Assembly (NCBI RefSeq): GCF_024211275.1
Contig: NZ_JAMLDX010000012.1
Location: 61,855 to 125,854, forward strand
DNA: 64,000 nt
Source of the DNA: Sphingomonas tagetis
GTDB lineage: Bacteria > Pseudomonadota > Alphaproteobacteria > Sphingomonadales > Sphingomonadaceae
Direction: 5' to 3'
Part shown: positions 62,137 through 64,000 of the stretch, one piece after another
How positions within the stretch are numbered: the first letter of the stretch is position 1
How the letters are laid out: the number at the start of each line of letters is the position of its first letter
Program-made: the position numbers and the translations under genes
Notes under the pieces: model-generated
What the model saw: only the letters and a program-made list of their open reading frames with translations
Databases searched by the model: none
Told to the model about the DNA's origin: nothing

Positions 62137-62350
62137 CGAACCCCGCCGCCAGCGAAGGCTTTCCCTCATTTCCGGTGCGCCATGTGATTGCTGGCGGCGC
62201 GCATCGGCGAGGGGAAGCAGCGGCCCGGTGTGCTCACATCCGGGGCGGACAATTCGGTGAGTGTCCGCGCATTGCAATAACCCCGAAAGCCGGCAGCTCC
62301 CTCCTCCTTGGGAGCGTGGTCGGCACCCCTTCCATCACGAGAATCCAACA
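62137..62350. other. Non-coding gap after the capsid gene with inverted repeats
   Basis: No convincing gene. CGCCGCCAGC (62144-62153) pairs with GCTGGCGGCG (62190-62199), and GCTCCC (62296-62301) with GGGAGC (62310-62315). These may be processing or terminator-like structures between head genes; a T tract is missing. Confidence 0.5.
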
Positions 62351-62674
62351 ATGTTTGTCGCCGCCATCCGACCACTAATGACAGCCGAAGTTCGGCATTG
62401 GTTGCCGCCTACCCGCGATATTCACGGCAGGCAGGCAAGCACCGGCAGCACGGCGCACCGCGCGCGTGTTTTGAACACGCCGGGCAGCATCATCAGTTCG
62501 GCCTTACGCGAGCGGATGGGCGATGCTTCGGCGGTCATCTGGCTTCTCAACCATCCCCGCATGATCGCCATCGGCGACACGTTCGAACTGCCGGCCGGCG
62601 AAACGCTCAAGGTCATCCGCGCCGAGCGCCGCACATCCGGCCCCGATACCCTCTCCAAGGTCTATTTGTCATGA
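62351..62674 (+). CDS. Hypothetical phage protein before the head-tail connector gene
   Basis: A 107-residue protein with no recognised domain: MFVAAIRPLMTAEVRHWLPP, then IISSALRERMGDASAVIWLLNHPRM and a beta-rich end. The start is ATG 62351 with a weak ribosome site. The next ORF overlaps it by 4 bases (ATGA), so it is probably translated. Confidence 0.6.
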   Translation: MFVAAIRPLMTAEVRHWLPPTRDIHGRQASTGSTAHRARVLNTPGSIISSALRERMGDASAVIWLLNHPRMIAIGDTFELPAGETLKVIRAERRTSGPDTLSKVYLS

Positions 62675-63138
62675 TCCTGCCTACTGCCGGCACAAACTCC
62701 TATGTGACGATCGAAGCGGCCAACGCCCTTGCCGGCGAGCGGCTGTTTGCGAGCGCTTGGAATGCTGCCAGCGGCGATGCACGCGCCCAAGCCCTGATGA
62801 CTGCAACTGCGTTGCTCGACCGCCTGCAATGGCAGGGGCGCAAGGCGGTTTCATCGCAGCCGCTTGCATGGCCGCGTATCGATGATCGCTGCTCGGAAGG
62901 CTATCCGCTCGCAACCGAGATACCGGCGCCGATCGCAGCCGCCACGGTGGAGCTGGCAATCCATCTGCTCGCCACCGGCGAATTGCCCGGCGGCCCCGCC
63001 ATTATGCAACGCATGCTCGGCGATAGCATGGTGATGCACTTCGCCCATGTCGCCGACGAGCTTCCCAAGCATGTCCGCCGCCTTATCGAACCCTTTCTGC
63101 GGTCCAGCTCGGCGAACATCGCTGAGGTGCGGTTTTGA
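62671..63138 (+). CDS. DnaT-like (head-tail connector type) phage protein
   Basis: A 155-residue protein that matches the DnaT-like single-stranded-DNA-binding domain family found next to phage capsid genes: TAGTNSYVTIEAANALAGERLF at the start and TALLDRLQWQGRKAVSSQPLAWPR in the middle. In phages it is usually a head-tail connector component. ATG overlaps the upstream stop by 4 bases; its stop overlaps the next ATG by 1 base. Confidence 0.75.
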   Translation: MILPTAGTNSYVTIEAANALAGERLFASAWNAASGDARAQALMTATALLDRLQWQGRKAVSSQPLAWPRIDDRCSEGYPLATEIPAPIAAATVELAIHLLATGELPGGPAIMQRMLGDSMVMHFAHVADELPKHVRRLIEPFLRSSSANIAEVRF

Positions 63139-63629
63139 TGCTGCCCCATACCTTGCGTGCCTTTGATGATCGCGTGAGCTACACAACGCCGGAACGCCGC
63201 TTGATGCTGGCGACGATCGCAAATGCGGTAATCGACGCACTAGGCAATAGTGCCGACTGCCGCACCGGACCGCGCGAAAACGCCCGCCGCGATGCGCTCA
63301 ACTGGTTCAAGCTCGCCGGCCCCGATTATCAGATGGTGTGCCACCTTGCCGGTCTTGATCCGGCGTGCACCCGGCGCGCGGTCCTGAGATACGTTGCCAG
63401 CGGTAAGCCGATGCCGGCCATTCGGCGCGGCAATCGCAGCACGCGGCACGGTGGCGTCGCGAAGCCGGCCATGCATGGTGCCACGCAAGCCGACATCGCG
63501 GCCCAAGCCGGCGTTTCGCCGGCCACCGTGCGCAACGTGCTCAACGGGACAGGCCAGCCGTCGCTCCAAATGCGAGAGCGCGTCCGCCGCGCGATGCGGG
63601 AGCTTGCTGACCTGAGGGATGCCGCGTGA
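63138..63629 (+). CDS. Phage protein with a C-terminal LacI-type helix-turn-helix
   Basis: A 163-residue protein. The first about 100 residues contain a WFKLAGPDYQMVCHLAGLDPACTRRAVLR segment (cut here) that resembles a phage sigma-like or late-gene control region. The last 50 residues (TQADIAAQAGVSPATVRNVLNG, with QMRERVRRAMREL) are a clear LacI-family HTH. There is no sugar-binding domain. A LacI-HTH in a head-module operon is unusual. ATG 63138 or TTG 63135. Confidence 0.6.
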   Translation: MLPHTLRAFDDRVSYTTPERRLMLATIANAVIDALGNSADCRTGPRENARRDALNWFKLAGPDYQMVCHLAGLDPACTRRAVLRYVASGKPMPAIRRGNRSTRHGGVAKPAMHGATQADIAAQAGVSPATVRNVLNGTGQPSLQMRERVRRAMRELADLRDAA

Positions 63630-63880
63630 CCCCCGATCTCGACACCGTCACAAATGAACCGCTGATCATCGGCGGGCGCAAGATTGATGGCCGCACGATT
63701 GAAGCCCGGCGCTTTCGCAATCTCGCGTCCGATCTCGCCGCGCAGCTCAACCGCAACCCGTCGCCAGCCGATCGCCTGCTACTGCTGAACGCCGCCACGC
63801 TGGCGACGATGTGTGAGCGCTTTACCGCCGATCTGCTTGAAGGCAAAGACGTGGACGAGGAACCCTACCGCCGCAACTGA
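63626..63880 (+). CDS. Small phage protein, unknown function
   Basis: An 84-residue protein (GTG start at 63626 overlapping the previous stop by 4 bases) with a charged, helical C-terminal half (TLATMCERFTADLLEGKDVD). No family recognised. It is the last gene of the window's prophage operon. Confidence 0.6.
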   Translation: MTPDLDTVTNEPLIIGGRKIDGRTIEARRFRNLASDLAAQLNRNPSPADRLLLLNAATLATMCERFTADLLEGKDVDEEPYRRN

Positions 63881-63928
63881 CCAGCCCCCACCGAGTGGTC
63901 CGAGCGGATTGTTAGTGCATTGACGCTT

Positions 63929-63989
63929 CCATCTCCAGTGTTGGCCGTAGGTGGAGCGAAGCGGAACCGGAGGGCGACACTGGAGATGG
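63929..63989. repeat. 13-bp perfect inverted repeat at the right edge
   Basis: CCATCTCCAGTGT (63929-63941) and ACACTGGAGATGG (63977-63989) flank 35 bases. No coding gene is seen in 63881-64000. It could be a terminator-type hairpin, an operator or the edge of another element; the window ends before this can be judged. Confidence 0.65.
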
Positions 63990-64000
63990 GACGGCCTCCG

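Larger units (their letters stand above)
55371..64000 (+). mobile_element. Prophage (left end, runs off the window)
   Basis: Integrase (55562) plus terminase, portal, capsid and head-tail genes in the same direction identify an integrated tailed phage. The boundary is a guess: the tRNA-Leu 3' end (54223) is a plausible att site, in which case the toxin-antitoxin pair is cargo; otherwise the element begins between 55371 and the integrase. No second copy of the tRNA-Leu 3' end occurs in the window. Tail, lysis, replication and repressor genes are not seen. Confidence 0.8.

Noticed and set aside
62100..62378. Plus-strand frame after the capsid gene
   Set aside because: It begins inside the capsid gene in another frame, has no ribosome site, and overlaps inverted repeats.

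Overview
The window is 64 kb of GC-rich chromosome from an alphaproteobacterium, most likely a sphingomonad (Sphingomonadaceae). This is inferred from gene content and base composition, not from a search. Pointers are a DksA with one cysteine in place of a four-cysteine zinc finger, an RcdA/DUF1465 protein, a YqeY-dnaG-rpoD block, a pyruvate dehydrogenase E1 beta with its own lipoyl domain, many GTG or TTG starts, and EcfG-like promoter motifs (GGAAC, 16 bases, then CGTA or GGTT). No genus can be fixed from the sequence alone.

Layout. 1-6.6 kb: the N-terminus of seryl-tRNA synthetase, a host-attachment family protein, a secreted Ser/Thr-rich protein with a PEP-CTERM-like tail, dksA, a PilZ protein, two tiny YdcH-type coiled coils, an RcdA homologue, nitronate monooxygenase, gamma-carbonic anhydrase and a GlsB/YeaQ stress protein. 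6.8-18.9 kb: succinyl-CoA:3-oxoacid CoA-transferase with an HAD lipoprotein gene between its subunit genes, leuC/leuD with a tiny secreted ORF between them, a quinone oxidoreductase, a TPR protein, a MoxR ATPase and a ChrB-like/ChrA chromate pair. 19-35.5 kb is mostly housekeeping: rpoD, dnaG, yqeY, carA/carB (split by two small ORFs), greA, a four-gene small-membrane-protein operon, eno, an FtsB-like gene, pdhA and pdhB. 35.5-54 kb: three Tad-type pilus genes, trmFO, a lysoplasmalogenase, a desaturase/GbsR-type regulator/VOC cluster sharing an operator-like palindrome, gyrA, a TPR protein, an Lrp regulator, a histidine-kinase-like protein with a damaged ATPase domain and a polysaccharide deacetylase. 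54.0-54.2 kb: two tRNA genes (CAU anticodon, probably Ile2; and Leu-UAA).

From the tRNA-Leu gene to the right edge lies accessory DNA: an Xre/MbcA-ParS plus RES toxin-antitoxin pair, a tyrosine integrase, a 625-base AT-rich gap with repeats, and the head module of a tailed-phage prophage (terminase, portal, possible scaffold, capsid, head-tail genes, a protein with a LacI-type helix-turn-helix). The prophage runs off the window, so its right attachment site and tail, lysis and control genes are not visible.

The most interesting items are the shared 18-bp operator of the desaturase cluster, a two-copy long-hairpin repeat family, the interrupted carAB and CoA-transferase operons, the degenerate kinase, and the unusual order of the prophage, in which packaging genes directly follow the integrase with no visible lysogeny or replication module. 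No CRISPR array, rRNA or complete insertion sequence was seen.
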